Positions 1 to 10,476 of a DNA stretch of 64,000 nt are shown piece by piece; the first letter of the stretch is position 1, and every line of letters begins with the position of its first letter. Both the position numbers and the translations under genes were made by a program. This DNA is from Arenicola marina. Lineage: Eukaryota > Annelida > Polychaeta > Arenicolidae. The stretch covers positions 558,001-622,000 of the forward strand of contig CAXHSH010000379.1 of the NCBI GenBank assembly GCA_964019135.1, given 5' to 3'. Below the pieces are notes generated by a model. The model saw only the letters and a list, made by a program, of their open reading frames with translations. It was not told the DNA's origin and made no database searches.

Positions 1-1972
1 AGTGTTATGTGTAGTAAATCCTTAAAAAACAGTGTTTTGAGTAGTTTATCGGTAGAACCGCGTGTTTTAGTCAATAAAATGATCGAATCCTGTTTGTTTG
101 TGGAGTATATCGCTAAAGCCGAGTGTTTTGTACCGAATGTCGCTATAACCGAGTCTTTTGTATAGAAAATCCCTAAAATCGAATGTTTTGAGCAGTATAT
201 CGGTAGAACCGAGTGTTTTGGTCAAGAAAATGATCGAATCATGTTTCTTTTTTGTTGTATATCACTAAAGCCGAGTGTTTTGTACCGTATGTCGCTATAC
301 CCGAGAGTTTGGTGTAGTATATCCCTCCAAGCGAGTTTTTTCTGAAAAATATATCGCTAAAGCCGTGTGTGTTTTGCGCAGTATGTCGCTATAACCGCGT
401 GTTTTTAACAGTATATCGCTTGTACCGAGTGTTTTGGTTAATAAAATGATCGAATCATGTCTGTTTGTGTTGTATCTCGCTAAAGCCGAATGATTTGTAC
501 AGAATGTCGCTATAACTGAGTGTTGGGTGAAGTATATCCCTAAAAGCGAGTGTTTTTAGTAGTATGTCCCTAAAAGCGAGTGCCTTGAGTAGTATATCGC
601 TAAAACCGAGTGTATTGTACAGTATGTCGCTATTACCGAGTGTTTTGTGCAGTATATCCCTAAAACCGAACGTTTTGCGTAGTATGTCCCTAAAATCGAG
701 TGTTTTGAGTAGTATATCATTATAACAGAGTGTTTTGGTCAAGAAAATGATCGAATCATGTTTGTTTGGGTTGTATATCGCTAAAGCCGAGTGTTTTGTA
801 CCGAATATCGCTATAACCGAGTGTTTTGTATGGAAAATCTCTAAAACCGAGTGTTTTGAGCAGTATATCGGTAGAACCGAGTGTTTTGGTCAAGAAAATT
901 ATCGAATCATGTTTGTTTGTATTGTATATCACTAAAGACGAGTGTTTTGTACCGTATGTCGCTATACCCGAGAGTTTGGTGTAGTATATCCCTAAAAGCG
1001 AGTGTTTTCTGATTAATATATCGCTAAAACCGTGTGTGATTTGTGCAGTATGTCGCTATAACCGAGTGTTTTGAGCAGTATGTCGCTCGTACCGAGTGTT
1101 TTGAGCAGTATATCGCTCTTACCGAGTGTTTTGGGAAATGGAATACTGGAATCTGGTGTGCTTCCCTAGTATGTCGCTAAAACCGAGTGTTTTGTACAAT
1201 ATTTCGCTATAAACGAGTGTTTTGCGTAGTATGTCCCTAAAAGCGAGTGTTTTGAGTAGTATATCATTATAACAGAGTGTGTTGTAGAGTATGTCACTAT
1301 TACAGAGCGTTTTTTACAGTATATCGCTATAACCGAGTGTTATGTGTAGTAAATCCTTAAAAAACAGAGTGTTTTGAGTAGTTTATCGGTAGAACCGCGT
1401 GTTTTAGTCAATAAAATGATCGAATCCTGTTTGTTTGTGGAGTATATCGCTAAAGCCGAGTGTTTTGTACCGAATGTCGCCATAACCGAGTGTTTTGTAT
1501 AGAAAATCCCTAAAACCGAATGTTTTGAGCAGTATATCGGTAGGAACCGAGTGTTTTGGTCAAGAAAATGATCGAATCATGTTTCTTTGTGTTGTATATC
1601 ACTAAAGCCGAGTGTTTTGTACCGTATGTCGCTATACCCGAGAGTTTGGTGTAGTATATCCCTAAAAGCGAGTTTTTTCTGAAAAATATATCGCTAAAAC
1701 CGTGTGTGTTTTGCGCAGTATGTCGCTATAACCGCGTGTTTTTAACAGTATATCGCTTGTACCGAGTGTTTTGGTTAATAAAATGATCGAATCATGTCTG
1801 TTTGTGTTGTATCTCGCTAAAGCCGAGTGATTTGTACAGAATGTCGCTATAACTGAGTGTTGGGTGAAGTATATCCCTAAAAGCGAGTGTTTTTAGTAGT
1901 ATGTCCCTAAAAGCGAGTGCCTTGAGTAGTATATCGCTAAAACCGAGTGTATTGTACAGTATGTCGCTTTAC
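1..1972. repeat. 30-bp satellite array, left of assembly gap (zone A)
   Basis: Continuous head-to-tail copies of a 30-bp unit: GAGTGTTTTG, three variable bases (TAC, GAG, TGT, CGT and others), then AGTATATCGCTAAAACC with variants such as ATGTC for ATATC and CCCTAAAAGC at the end. The phase is kept by most units. Exceptions are a 31-bp unit following the ATGATCGAATCAT dyad, 32-bp units beginning GTGTGTG, and a 61-bp unit near 1,127-1,187. The first 1,335 bases are repeated at an offset of about 5,392 further right. No gene is seen. The apparent reading frames here encode only 10-residue repeats. Confidence 0.95.
230..242. repeat. dyad motif ATGAT-CGA-ATCAT (representative)
   Basis: A perfect 5-bp inverted repeat around CGA, lying in units that end GATCGAATC and are followed by a 31-bp unit starting ATGTTTGTTTG. 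It recurs every few hundred bases across the array, for example at 446-458 and 747-759. Variants break one arm: ATGATCGAATCCT (after AGTCAATAAA), ATTATCGAATCAT, ATGATCGAACCAT and ATAAACGAATCAT. It could be a protein-binding site or just part of the ancestral unit. No known site is claimed. Confidence 0.6.
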
Positions 1973-2172
1973 NNNNNNNNNNNNNNNNNNNNNNNNNNNN
2001 NNNNNNNNNNNNNNNNNNNNNNNNNNNNNNNNNNNNNNNNNNNNNNNNNNNNNNNNNNNNNNNNNNNNNNNNNNNNNNNNNNNNNNNNNNNNNNNNNNNN
2101 NNNNNNNNNNNNNNNNNNNNNNNNNNNNNNNNNNNNNNNNNNNNNNNNNNNNNNNNNNNNNNNNNNNNNNNN
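1973..2172. other. assembly gap (200 N)
   Basis: A run of exactly 200 N. The round number suggests a placeholder of arbitrary length set by scaffolding software, so the true distance is unknown. The sequence before the gap (1,539-1,972) and after it (2,173-2,605) is nearly the same, with only a handful of differences, so the two contig ends may overlap. Reading frames drawn across the gap are meaningless. Confidence 0.98.
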
Positions 2173-5100
2173 GGTAGAACCGAGTGTTTTGGTCAAGAAA
2201 ATGATCGAATCATGTTTCTTTGTGTTGTATATCACTAAAGCCGAGTGTTTTGTACCGTATGTCGCTATACCCGAGAGTTTGGTGTAGTATATCCCTAAAA
2301 GCGAGTTTTTTCTGAAAAATATATCGCTAAAACCGATTGTGTTTTGCGCAGTATGTCGCTATAACCGCGTGTTTTTAACAGTATATCGCTTGTACCGAGT
2401 GTTTTGGTTAATAAAATGATCGAATAATGTCTGTTTGTGTTGTATCTCGCTAAAGCCGAGTGATTTGTACAGAATGTCGCTATAACTGAGTGTTGGGTGA
2501 AGTATATCCCTAAAAGCGAGTGTTTTTAGTAGTATGTCCCTAAAAGCGGGTGCCTTGAGTAGTATATCGCTAAAACCGAGTGTATTGTACAGTATGTCGC
2601 TATTACCGAGTGTTTTGTGCAGTATATCCCTAAAACCGAACGTTTTGCGTAGTATGTCCCTAAAATCGAGTGTTTTGATTAGTATATCATTATAACAGAG
2701 TGTTTTGGTCAAGAAAATGATCGAATCATGTTTGTTTGTGTTGTATATCGCTAAAGCCGAGTGTTTTGTACCGAATGTCGCTATAACCGAGTGTTTTGTA
2801 TGGAAAATCCCTAAAACCGAGTGTTTTGAGCAGTATATCGGTAGAACCGAGTGTTTTGGTCAAGAAAATTATCGAATCATGTTTGTTTGTATTGTATGTC
2901 ACTAAAAGACGAGTGTTTTGTACCGTATGTCGCTATACCCGAGAGTTTGGTGTAGTATATCCCTAAAAGCGAGTGTTTTTTGAATAATGTATCGCTAAAA
3001 CCGTGTGTGATTTGTGCAGTATGTCGCTATAACCGAGTGTTTTGAGCAGTATGTCGCTCGTACCGAGTGTTTTGAGCAGTATATCGCTCTTACCGAGTGT
3101 TTTGGGAAATGGAATACTGGAATCTGGTGTGCTTCCCTAGTATGTCGCTAAAACCGAGTGTTTTGTACAATATTTCGCTATAAACGAGTGTTTTGCGTAG
3201 TATGTCCCTAAAAGCGAGTGTTTTGAGTAGTATATCATTATAACAGAAGGTGTTGTAGAGTATGTCACTATTACAGAGTGTTTTGTACAGTATATCCCCA
3301 AAACCGAGTGCTTCGTGTAGTATATCCCTAAAAGCGAGTGTGTTGAGTAGCATATCGGTAGAACCGAGTGTTTTGGTCAAGAAAATGATCGAATCATGTT
3401 TGTTTGTGTTATATATCGCTAAAGCCGAGTGATGTGTACAGGATGTCGCTATAACTGAGTGTTGGGTGAAGTATATCCCTAAAAGCGAATGTTTTTAGTA
3501 GTATGTCCCTAAAAGCGAGTGCCTTGAGTAGTATATCGCTAAAACCGAGTGTATTGTACAATATGTCGCTATAACTGAGTTTTTTGTGCAGTATGTCGCT
3601 ATAACCGAGTGTTTTGCGTAGTATGTCCCTAACATCGAGTGTTTTGAGTAATATATCATTATAACAGGGTGTGTTGTAGAGTATGTCGCTATTACCGAGT
3701 GTTTTGTACAGTATATCCCTAAAACCGAGTGCTTCGTGGAGTATATCTCTAAAAGCGAGTGTTTTGAGTAGCATATCGGTAGAACCGAGTGTTTTGGTCA
3801 AGAAAATGATCGAATCATGTTTGTTTGTGTTGTATATCGCTAAACCGAGTATTTTGTACCGAATGTCGCTATACCTGAGAGTTTGGTATAGTATATCCCT
3901 AAAAGCGATTGTTTTGACTAATATATTGCTAAAACCGATTGTGTTTTGTGCAGTATCTCGCGATAACCGAGTGTTTTTAGCAGTATATCGCTTGTACCGT
4001 GTGTTTTGGTCAAGAAAATGATCGAATCATGTTTGTTTGTGTTGTATGTCGCTAAAGTCGAGTGTTTTGTACCGTATGTCGCTATACCTGAGAGTTTGGT
4101 ATAGTATATCCCTAAAAGCGATTGTTTTGACTAATATATCGCTAAAACCGATTGTGTTTTGTGCAGTATGTCGCTATAACCGTGTGTTTTGCGTAATATG
4201 TCCCTAAAAGCGAGTGTTTTGAGCAGTATATCACTAAAACAGAGTGTGTTGTAGAGTATGTCGCTATTACAGAGTGTTTTGTACAGTATATCCCCAAAAC
4301 CGAGTGCTTCGTGTAGTATATCCCTGAAAGCGAGTGTTTTGAGTAGCATATCGGTAGAACCGAGTGTTTTGGTCAAGAAAATGATCGAATCATGTTTGTT
4401 TGTGTTGTATATCGCTAAAGCCGACTGTTTTGTACCGAATGTCGCTATAACCGAGTGTTTTGTATAGAAAATCCCTAAAACCGAATGTTTTGAGCAGTAT
4501 ATCGGTAGAACCGAGTGTTTTGGTCAAGAAAATGATCGAATCATATTTGTTTGTGTTTTATATCACTATAGCCGAGTGTTTTGTACCGTATGTCGCTATA
4601 CCCGAGAGTTTGGTGTAGTATATCCCTAAAAGCGAATGTTTTCTGAATAATATATCGCTAAAACGGCGTGTGTTTTGTGCAGTTTGTCGCTATAACCGGG
4701 TGTTGTTAACAGTATATCGCTTGTACCGAGTGTTTTGGTTAATAAAATGATCGAATCATGTCTGTTTGTGTTATATATCGCTAAAGCCGAGTGATTTGTA
4801 CAGGATGTCGCTATAACTGAGTGTTGGGTGAAGTATATCCCTAAAAGCGAATGTTTTAGTAGTATGTCCCTAAAAGCGAGTGCCTTGAGTAGTATATCGC
4901 TAAAACCGAGTGTATTGTACAGTATGTCGCTATAACTGAGTTTTTTGTGCAGTATGTCGCTATAACCGAGTTTTTTGTATAGTAAATCCCTAGAACCGAG
5001 TGTTTTGAGCAGTATATCGGTAGAACCGAGTGTTTTGGTCAAGAAAATGATCGAATGATGTTTGTTTGTGTTGTATATCACTAAAGCCGAGTGTTTTGTA

Positions 5101-5270
5101 CCGTATGTCGCTATACCTGAGAGTTTGGTATAGTATATCCCTAAAAGCGAATGTTTTGAATAATATATCGCTAAAACCGGGCGTGTTTTGTGCAGTATGT
5201 CGTTATAACCGAGTGTTTTGAGTAGTATATCGCTCGTACCCAGTGTTTTGAGCAGTATATCGCTCTAACT

Positions 5271-5331
5271 GAGTGTTTTGGGAAGTGGAATACTGGAATG
5301 TGGTGTGCTTCCCTAGTATGTCGCTAAAACT
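5271..5331. repeat. 61-bp unit with 31-bp inverted-arm insertion (representative)
   Basis: A 30-bp unit is expanded to 61 bp by non-satellite-like sequence bounded by GGGAAG (5,280-5,285) and CTTCCC (5,308-5,313), a perfect 6-bp inverted repeat with 22 bases between. The interior holds TGGAAT twice. It recurs throughout, for example near 1,133, 3,105, 7,859, 10,093, 14,669, 18,989, 20,891, 20,978, 23,586, 27,037, 31,849, 34,330, 39,380, 46,949, 51,289, 58,228 and 62,143. Zone A copies often have GGGAAA, which shortens the arm to 5 bp. It is always followed by an ACAATATTTCGC unit or a derivative. Confidence 0.8.
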
Positions 5332-5392
5332 GAGTGTTTTGTACAATATTTCGCTGTAACCGAGTGTTTTTTACAGTATATCGCTATAACCG

Positions 5393-8300
5393 AGTGTTAT
5401 GTGTAGTAAATCCTTAAAAAACAGTGTTTTGAGTAGTTTATCGGTAGAACCGCGTGTTTTAGTCAATAAAATGATCGAATCCTGTTTGTTTGTGGAGTAT
5501 ATCGCTAAAGCCGAGTGTTTTGTACCGAATGTCGCTATAACCGAGTCTTTTGTATAGAAAATCCCTAAAATCGAATGTTTTGAGCAGTATATCGGTAGAA
5601 CCGAGTGTTTTGGTCAAGAAAATGATCGAATCATGTTTCTTTTTTGTTGTATATCACTAAAGCCGAGTGTTTTGTACCGTATGTCGCTATACCCGAGAGT
5701 TTGGTGTAGTATATCCCTCAAAGCGAGTTTTTTCTGAAAAATATATCGCTAAAACCGTGTGTGTTTTGCGCAGTATGTCGCTATAACCGCGTGTTTTTAA
5801 CAGTATATCGCTTGTACCGAGTGTTTTGGTTAATAAAATGATCGAATCATGTCTGTTTGTGTTGTATCTCGCTAAAGCCGAGTGATTTGTACAGAATGTC
5901 GCTATAACTGAGTGTTGGGTGAAGTATATCCCTAAAAGCGAGTGTTTTTAGTAGTATGTCCCTAAAAGCGAGTGCCTTGAGTAGTATATCGCTAAAACCG
6001 AGTGTATTGTACAGTATGTCGCTATTACCGAGTGTTTTGTGCAGTATATCCCTAAAACCGAACGTTTTGCGTAGTATGTCCCTAAAATCGAGTGTTTTGA
6101 GTAGTATATCATTATAACAGAGTGTTTTGGTCAAGAAAATGATCGAATCATGCTTGTTTGGGTTGTATATCGCTAAACCGAGTGTTTTGTACCGAATGTC
6201 GCTATAACCGAGTGTTTTGTATGGAAAATCCCTAAAACCGGGTGTTTTGAGCAGTATATCGGTAGAACCGAGTGTTTTGGTCAAGAAAATTATCGAATCA
6301 TGTTTGTTTGTATTGTATATCACTAAAGCCGAGTGTTTTGTACCGTATGTCGCTATACCCGAGAGTTTGGTGTAGTATATCCCTAAAAGCGAGTGTTTTC
6401 TGAATAATATATCGCTAAAACCGTGTGTGATTTGTGCAGTATGTCGCTATAACCGAGTGTTTTGAGCAGTATGTCGCTCGTACCGAGTGTTTTGAGCAGT
6501 ATATCGCTCTTACCGAGTGTTTTGGGAAATGGAATACTGGAATCTGGTGTGCTTCCCTAGTATGTCGCTAAAACCGAGTGTTTTGTACAATATTTCGCTA
6601 TAAACGAGTGTTTTGCGTAGTATGTCCCTAAAAGCGAGTGTTTTGAGTAGTATATCATTATAACAGAGTGTGTTGTAGAGTATGTCACTATTACAGAGTG
6701 TTTTTTACAGTATATCGCTATAACCGAGTGTTATGTGTAGTAAATCCTTAAAAAACAGAGTGTTTTGAGTAGTTTATCGGTAGAACCGCGTGTTTTAGTC
6801 AATAAAATGATCGAATCCTGTTTGTTTGTGGAGTATATCGCTAAAGCCGAGTGTTTTGTACGGAATGTCGCCATAACCGAGTGTTTTGTATAGAAAATCC
6901 CTAAAACCGAATGTTTTGAGCAGTATATCGGTAGAACCGAGTGTTTTGGTCAAGAAAATGATCGAATCATGTTTCTTTGTGTTGTATATCACTAAAGCCG
7001 AGTGTTTTGTACCGTATGTCGCTATACCCGAGAGTTTGGTGTAGTATATCCCTCAAAGCGAGTTTTTTCTGAAAAATATATCGCTAAAACCGATTGTGTT
7101 TTGCGCAGTATGTCGCTATAACCGCGTGTTTTTAACAGTATATCGCTTGTACCGAGTGTTTTGGTTAATAAAATGATCGAATAATGTCTGTTTGTGTTGT
7201 ATCTCGCTAAAGCCGAGTGATTTGTACAGAATGTCGCTATAACTGAGTGTTGGGTGAAGTATATCCCTAAAAGCGAGTGTTTTTAGTAGTATGTCCCTAA
7301 AAGCGGGTGCCTTGAGTAGTATATCGCTAAAACCGAGTGTATTGTACAGTATGTCGCTATTACCGAGTGTTTTGTGCAGTATATCCCTAAAACCGAACGT
7401 TTTGCGTAGTATGTCCCTAAAATCGAGTGTTTTGATTAGTATATCATTATAACAGAGTGTTTTGGTCAAGAAAATGATCGAATCATGTTTGTTTGTGTTG
7501 TATATCGCTAAAGCCGAGTGTTTTGTACCGAATGTCGCTATAACCGAGTGTTTTGTATGGAAAATCCCTAAAACCGAGTGTTTTGAGCAGTATATCGGTA
7601 GAACCGAGTGTTTTGGTCAAGAAATTTATCGAATCATGTTTGTTTGTATTGTATGTCACTAAAGACGAGTGTTTTGTACCGTATGTCGCTATACCCGAGA
7701 GTTTGGTGTAGTATATCCCTAAAAGCGAGTGTTTTCTGAATAATATATCGCTAAAACCGTGTGTGATTTGTGCAGTATGTCGCTATAACCGAGTGTTTTG
7801 AGCAGTATGTCGCTCGTACCGAGTGTTTTGAGCAGTATATCGCTCTTACCGAGTGTTTTGGGAAATGGAATACTGGAATCTGGTGTGCTTCCCTAGTATG
7901 TCGCTAAAACCGAGTGTTTTGTACAATATTTCGCTATAAACGAGTGTTTTGCGTAGTATGTCCCTAAAAGCGAGTGTTTTGAGTAGTATATCATTATAAC
8001 AGAAGGTGTTGTAGAGTATGTCACTATTACAGAGTGTTTTGTACAGTATATCCCCAAAACCGAGTGCTTCGTGTAGTATATCCCTAAAAGCGAGTGTGTT
8101 GAGTAGCATATCGGTAGAACCGAGTGTTTTGGTCAAGAAAATGATCGAATCATGTTTGTTTGTGTTATATATCGCTAAAGCCGAGTGATGTGTACAGGAT
8201 GTCGCTATAACTGAGTGTTGGGTGAAGTATATCCCTAAAAGCGAATGTTTTTAGTAGTATGTCCCTAAAAGCGAGTGCCTTGAGTAGTATATCGCTAAAA

Positions 8301-10204
8301 CCGAGTGTATTGTACAATATGTCGCTATAACTGAGTTTTTTGTGCAGTATGTCGCTATAACCGAGTGTTTTGCGTAGTATGTCCCTAACATCGAGTGTTT
8401 TGAGTAATATATCATTATAACAGGGTGTGTTGTAGAGTATGTCGCTATTACCGAGTGTTTTGTACAGTATATCCCTAAAACCGAGTGCTTCGTGGAGTAT
8501 ATCTCTAAAAGCGAGTGTTTTGAGTAGCATATCGGTAGAACCGAGTGTTTTGGTCAAGAAAATGATCGAATCATGTTTGTTTGTGTTGTATATCGCTAAA
8601 CCGAGTATTTTGTACCGAATGTCGCTATACCTGAGAGTTTGGTATAGTATATCCCTAAAAGCGATTGTTTTGACTAATATATTGCTAAAACCGATTGTGT
8701 TTTGTGCAGTATCTCGCGATAACCGAGTGTTTTTAGCAGTATATCGCTTGTACCGTGTGTTTTGGTCAAGAAAATGATCGAATCATGTTTGTTTGTGTTG
8801 TATGTCGCTAAAGTCGAGTGTTTTGTACCGTATGTCGCTATACCTGAGAGTTTGGTATAGTATATCCCTAAAAGCGATTGTTTTGACTAATATATCGCTA
8901 AAACCGATTGTGTTTTGTGCAGTATGTCGCTATAACCGTGTGTTTTGCGTAATATGTCCCTAAAAGCGAGTGTTTTGAGCAGTATATCACTAAAACAGAG
9001 TGTGTTGTGGAGTATGTCGCTATTACAGAGTGGTTTGTACAGTATATCCCCAAAACCGAGTGCTTCGTGTAGTATATCCCAGAAAGCGAGTGTTTTGAGT
9101 AGCATATCGGTAGAACTGAGTGTTTTGGTCAAGAAAATGATCGAATCATGTTTGTTTGTGTTGTATATCGCTAAAGCCGACTGTTTTGTACCGAATGTCG
9201 CTATAACCGAGTGTTTTGTATAGATCCCTAAAACCGAATGTTTTGAGCAGTATATCGGTAGAACTGAGTGTTTTGGTCAAGAAAATGATCGAATCATATT
9301 TGTTTGTGTTGTATATCACTATAGCCGAGTGTTTTGTACCGTATGTCGCTATACCTGAGAGTTTGGTATAGTATATCCCTAAAAGCGAATGTTTTGAATA
9401 ATATATCGCTAAAACCGGGCGTGTTTTGTGCAGTATGTCGTTATAACCGAGTGTTTTGAGTAGTATATCGCTCGTACCCAGTGTTTTGAGCAGTATATCG
9501 CTCTAACTGAGTGTTTTGGGAAGTGGAATACTGGAATGTGGTGTGCTTCCCTAGTATGTCGCTAAAACTGAGTGTTTCGTACAATATTTCGCTATAACCG
9601 AGTGTTTTTTACAGTATATCGCTATAACCGAGTGTTATGTGTAGTAAATCCTTAAAAAACAGTGTTTTGAGTACTTTATCGGTAGAACCGCGTGTTTTAG
9701 TCAATAAAATGATCGAATCCTGTTTGTTTGTGGAGTATATCGCTAAAGCCGAGTGTTTTGTACCGAATGTCGCTATAACCGAGTCTTTTGTATAGAAAAT
9801 CCCTAAAATCGAATGTTTTGAGCAGTATATCAGTAGAACCGAGTGTTTTGGTCAAGAAAATGATCGAATCATGTTTCTTTTTTGTTGTATATCACTAAAG
9901 CCGAGTGTTTTGTACCGTATGTCGCTATACCTGAGAGTTTGGTATAGTATATCCCTAAAAGCGAATGTTTTGAATAATATATCGCTAAAACCGGGCGTGT
10001 TTTGTGCAGTATGTCGTTATAACCGAGTGTTTTGAGTAGTATATCGCTCGTACCCAGTGTTTTGAGCAGTATATCGCTCTAACTGAGTGTTTTGGGAAGT
10101 GGAATACTGGAATGTGGTGTGCTTCCCTAGTATGTCGCTAAAACTGAGTGTTTCGTACAATATTTCGCTATAACCGAGTGTTTTTTACAGTATATCGCTA
10201 TAAC
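5393..10204. repeat. higher-order repeat A, copy 2
   Basis: Collinear with copy 1 up to about 9,290, with nearly identical sequence. Relative to copy 1 it lacks about 515 bp near 9,290: the stretch at about 4,590-5,080 with the AACGGCGTGTG module is missing. It ends in a 576-bp tandem duplication. The next copy aligns at an offset of about 4,812 (5,847 with 10,659). Confidence 0.7.
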
Positions 10205-10476
10205 CGAGTGTTATGTGTAGTAAATCCTTAAAAAACAGTGTTTTGAGTAGTTTATCGGTAGAACCGCGTGTTTTAGTCAATAAAATGATCGAATCCTGTT
10301 TGTTTGTGGAGTATATCGCTAAAGCCGAGTGTTTTGTACCGAATGTCGCTATAACCGAGTCTTTTGTATAGAAAATCCCTAAAATCGAATGTTTTGAGCA
10401 GTATATCAGTAGAACCGAGTGTTTTGGTCAAGAAAATGATCGAATCATGTTTCTTTTTTGTTGTATATCACTAAAG
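9325..10476. repeat. 576-bp direct tandem duplication
   Basis: The segment from about 9,325 to 9,900 is followed directly by a near-identical copy from about 9,901 to 10,476. CTGAGAGTTTGGTATAG at 9,356 recurs at 9,932. Both copies share the private variants TTTCGTACAATATTTCG and ATATCAGTAGAACC. One visible difference is GTACTTTATC (copy 1) versus GTAGTTTATC (copy 2). The low divergence suggests a recent duplication by unequal exchange or replication slippage. Confidence 0.85.

Larger units (their letters stand above)
1..5392. repeat. higher-order repeat A, copy 1 (contains the gap)
   Basis: Starts with the module TGTTATGTGTAGTAAATCC followed by a run of As and CAGTGTTTTG, the same module found at 5,393, so position 1 aligns with 5,393. 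The offset is 5,392 at 455/5,847, 5,390-5,391 up to the gap, and 4,757 after it (2,359/7,116). The 633-base step equals the distance between the duplicated gap flanks. If those flanks were merged, the whole copy would be collinear with copy 2 at an offset near 5,390. The true HOR start may lie left of the window. Confidence 0.75.

Noticed and set aside
1947..2287. Reading frames spanning the N run
   Set aside because: Most of their length is undetermined sequence of the gap.
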